A DNA stretch of 8,206 bases from JAJVID01 sp036565725 (GTDB lineage Bacteria; Acidobacteriota; Blastocatellia; RBC074). Made by a program: the position numbers and the translations under genes. Shown in pieces: positions 6,278 to 8,206 of the stretch; position 1 is the first letter of the stretch, and the number at the start of each line of letters is the position of its first letter. The stretch spans positions 1 to 8,206 of the forward strand of contig DATCXQ010000718.1 of assembly GCA_036565725.1 (NCBI GenBank), in the 5' to 3' direction. The notes under the pieces are model-generated. The model ran no database searches. It was not told where the DNA came from and saw only the letters and a program-made list of their open reading frames with translations.

Positions 6278-6312
6278 GCAATCAGCAATCAGCAATCAGC
6301 AATCAGCAATCC
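6278..6312. repeat. Five tandem 7-bp units just upstream of the pseudopilin start
   Basis: Four copies of GCAATCA followed by GCAATCC fill most of the gap between the secretin stop codon and the pseudopilin ATG. They are inverted relative to the array at 6163-6197. The 14 bases at 6299-6312 are the exact reverse complement of a run within the leader array (6166-6179), so the two arrays could pair in the mRNA around the start codon. Confidence 0.9.
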
Positions 6313-6318
6313 AGACGC

Positions 6319-8206
6319 TTAGTCGCGGCCGATGGTTACCTGAATGGCGGAGCTGACAACCGGGAGTTGCGCGGCGCCGACTCTGGCTTTGGTCTGACCG
6401 CTGCCGAGAGCGATCTCCGACTGGCCTTCGCCGATTGCGGAGAATTCGACCGTGACTAAACGGCCGCTTGTCGCCGTCGGCGCGTCCTGAGGATGTTTGA
6501 CGCTCACGGTCAAAACCCCCTTCTGTTTTTTGTCGTAACTGAAGTCAGGCTGCTGGCCGAACAGCCCGCCGTCGCGCACCGATTTCACTTCCAATTTGGA
6601 AGCGTCGTATTGGAGCGCGATGTCGGCGCCGCTCACCTGCCGCTCGCCGCTGACTTCGATCGTGACTTTGAAGGTCTTCCCGACGCGCTCCTTGATGGGC
6701 TTCGGCGAAAGGTTGAAACTCACCATCGAGCTCACGTTATCCGCAAACCCGCCGGCTTTTCTGGTATTTTCTTCGGCCAATATTCTGGAGACTGTGCGAT
6801 CGATGTTTTCCGTGCCCAGCGAGGCGACGACCGTGTCCGGGGCGCTTGGCTGGGACGAGATCGTTCTGGGCGTCCCGCTATCTTCGTTCGTTTTTTCAGG
6901 GAAAGCCGGCGGCGGCGTCAGTCCTCCGCCGCGTGCGCGACCGTCGGGCCCCTGGACGTTAGGATTGCTGGCCGGTTGAATCGTCGGTTGCAAGACCGTT
7001 CCCGGAATTTGCTGGCCGTTGAAGTTGGGCGACTGCGAAACGCTCGAGCGCTGCTGGCTGTTGAAATTCGCCGGCTGCGAGGTCGCCGACGGAGGCGCGA
7101 CTGGGGCCTGCTGCTCGGCGATCAGACGCTGCTCCTGTTCCTCCGCGACCTGAGCGCGGTTGATCACGTCTTCGATGTTCTGGTTCATGCCGCCCTGCTG
7201 CGGCGGGCCGGTCAGCGCCAGATAATCAGTCGGAGTGATTCCCGCGGAGCGGACGATGTGCGGGGTGACGGTGATGATCACGTCGGTCTGGCGGGACTCC
7301 TGGCGCGGGGTCGCGAAGAGCCTGCCGACCAGAGGTAGCATCCCGAGAACCGGAATCCCGGAGCGCGAATCGCCTTTTTGGTCTTGATTGACGCCGGCGA
7401 CAACCGCCGTCACGCCGTCCTGGATGCGGGCCACCGTATTCAGCGACCTTTGGGTGAATGTGGGCGTCAGGTTCTGAGCGTCGGCGCCGGAAGCGACGAC
7501 GTCCGAACTCTCGAAGTTCATCTTGATCTCGACGTAGCCTTCGTTGGTGATCTGCGGCTTCGCCTTGATCACCAGGCCGACGTCTCGATATTGAATGCTG
7601 TCAAAACCATTATTGAACCCGCCGAGCCCAAAACCCGCCGCCAGGCCGTTCGCAATATTATTAGCGATGCCGCCGTTGTTATTATTATTGCCATTGATGC
7701 CGTTCAGGCCCCCGAAGTTAAGCCCATTGCCGAAGTTCTGGGTTCCGAGTCTGACGGGCACGCTGCGCCCGACCTTGGTCTCGTTCTCCCCGCCGTCGAG
7801 CACATGTATCTGGGTCTTGTGCAGAAGCTTCGATTTGCCACGGGATTGTAGCAGGCTGAGTTGCGACGGCGGAAAACCGATCAGCGTCCCGATTCCGCCC
7901 AGGAATGGCTGGAAGAGGTTACCGCCGATCGAACTGTCGCCTGGTACACCGTTGAGTATGCCGAGCCCGATCCCACCGAGATTCGAAAGCGAAGGCGATC
8001 TGGTCGTGGAAACGTTGGACACATTGCCGTTAGAGTCCCGAGTGGTGTTCGCTATTTCTATCGGCGACGTCACAAATTGATTGCCGATCTGAACCAGGCT
8101 GTCGTTCCCCACCTCATAGATTTCGATGTCGAGCACGACCTCGTTCTTATTCTTGTCGATGTTATTGATGAGGTTTTGAACCAGTTGCAACTGGTTCAAA
8201 ACCTCA
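6319..8206 (-). CDS. Secretin (GspD/PilQ family) with C-terminal cohesin-like domain, 5'-truncated by the window end
   Basis: The frame is open to the last base and carries about 628 codons. The N-terminal signal peptide and N0-N3 domains lie outside. It begins at the end of the last N domain (LVQNLINNIDKNKNEVVLDI, with EIYEV). The secretin barrel follows (about residues 125-318, counted from the codon at 8197-8199) and includes the Gly/Asn-rich segment 156-200, NEGYVEIKMNFESSD, the signature SGIPVLGMLPLVGRLF (280-295) and TDVIITVTPHIVR (305-317). Residues 335-490 are a Gln/Pro/Ser/Asn-rich, probably disordered linker with a near-duplicate QPANFNSQQ / QSPNFNGQQ. The last 135 residues (492-626) look like a cohesin-type beta sandwich: VGKTFKVTIEVSG, VSGADIALQYDASKLEVKSV, GVLTVSVKHP, SGRLVTVEFSAIG. 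Secretins form outer-membrane multimeric pores for pili or secreted proteins; a cohesin-like tail may bind a partner or carbohydrate. It is the first gene of the visible cluster. The outermost bases (8188-8206) may be an assembly artefact. Confidence 0.92.
   Translation of the reverse strand, partial: EVLNQLQLVQNLINNIDKNKNEVVLDIEIYEVGNDSLVQIGNQFVTSPIEIANTTRDSNGNVSNVSTTRSPSLSNLGGIGLGILNGVPGDSSIGGNLFQPFLGGIGTLIGFPPSQLSLLQSRGKSKLLHKTQIHVLDGGENETKVGRSVPVRLGTQNFGNGLNFGGLNGINGNNNNNGGIANNIANGLAAGFGLGGFNNGFDSIQYRDVGLVIKAKPQITNEGYVEIKMNFESSDVVASGADAQNLTPTFTQRSLNTVARIQDGVTAVVAGVNQDQKGDSRSGIPVLGMLPLVGRLFATPRQESRQTDVIITVTPHIVRSAGITPTDYLALTGPPQQGGMNQNIEDVINRAQVAEEQEQRLIAEQQAPVAPPSATSQPANFNSQQRSSVSQSPNFNGQQIPGTVLQPTIQPASNPNVQGPDGRARGGGLTPPPAFPEKTNEDSGTPRTISSQPSAPDTVVASLGTENIDRTVSRILAEENTRKAGGFADNVSSMVSFNLSPKPIKERVGKTFKVTIEVSGERQVSGADIALQYDASKLEVKSVRDGGLFGQQPDFSYDKKQKGVLTVSVKHPQDAPTATSGRLVTVEFSAIGEGQSEIALGSGQTKARVGAAQLPVVSSAIQVTIGRD
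7671..7692. repeat. Triplet-repeat stretch encoding the Asn run of the secretin
   Basis: GCCGTTGTTATTATTATTGCC on the plus strand encodes a run of five Asn in the secretin's Gly/Asn-rich insertion. It is an AAT/AAC triplet repeat, so copy changes would alter the length of a surface or gate loop without shifting the frame. Confidence 0.6.
8169..8206. repeat. Perfect 38-bp palindrome ending at the last base
   Basis: Positions 8169-8187 are the exact reverse complement of 8188-8206, with the centre at G8187/C8188 and no spacer. The palindrome stops precisely where the sequence stops. A spacerless perfect palindrome inside a secretin coding region is unlikely to be natural and fits an assembly or amplification fold-back at a contig end. 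Confidence 0.95.

Noticed and set aside
6163..6312. CRISPR array
   Set aside because: Units are 7 bp and directly tandem without spacers; no cas genes nearby.
6493..7338. 281-codon plus-strand frame opposite the secretin
   Set aside because: Antisense shadow of the secretin frame, Arg/Ala/Val-rich and motif-free.
8197..8199. TTG as the true start of the secretin
   Set aside because: The frame stays open to the window edge, and the protein lacks the signal peptide and N domains, so the gene is truncated rather than starting here.

Overview
The window looks like one end of a draft or metagenomic contig from a fairly GC-rich Gram-negative bacterium. Acidobacteriota (Blastocatellia-like) is my best guess. 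It rests on the secretin-cohesin fusion, the GspG-type pseudopilins, and the style of intergenic repeats (heptanucleotide GCAATC-type arrays, ATCTGT...ATCCGTGG stretches, palindromic GGGGCAGAC units). None of these is a definitive marker, so the assignment is an inference. All recognisable genes lie on the minus strand; the right end is upstream in transcription.

Right half (8206 down to 3962): a type IV pilus / type II secretion-like envelope cluster. In transcription order it holds a 5'-truncated secretin with a long disordered linker and a C-terminal cohesin-like domain, a GspG-type pseudopilin with an unusually long leader made partly of 7-bp repeats, a second GspG-type pseudopilin with a CPDC motif, and a PilM-like protein whose nucleotide-binding loop looks degenerate. 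The secretin would form the outer-membrane pore, the pseudopilins a periplasmic fibre, and the PilM-like protein a cytoplasmic adaptor. The ATPase, the platform protein, PilN/PilO and the prepilin peptidase are not in the window.

Middle (3961 to 1713): an AT-rich spacer of about 270 bp, then a RskA-type anti-sigma factor without a sigma factor beside it and without the zinc-binding HxxxCxxC motif, then a complete mtnA (methylthioribose-1-phosphate isomerase, methionine salvage).

Left part (1712 to 1): repeat-rich and eroded. It carries a 3' remnant of an Rpn/PD-(D/E)XK transposase-like gene, placed one base before a complete GNAT acetyltransferase with an odd N-terminal extension. About 520 bp then follow without a convincing gene but with two strong palindromic elements (43-217 and 369-432).

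Main points for a second look: the oppositely oriented heptanucleotide repeats flanking the start of the first pseudopilin (possible phase variation or mRNA structure), the 35-bp duplication of that gene's 3' end at the next gene's start, the secretin-cohesin fusion, the palindromic repeats at the left end, and a perfect 38-bp palindrome ending exactly at the last base, which is probably an assembly fold-back. I saw no clearly new multi-gene system.
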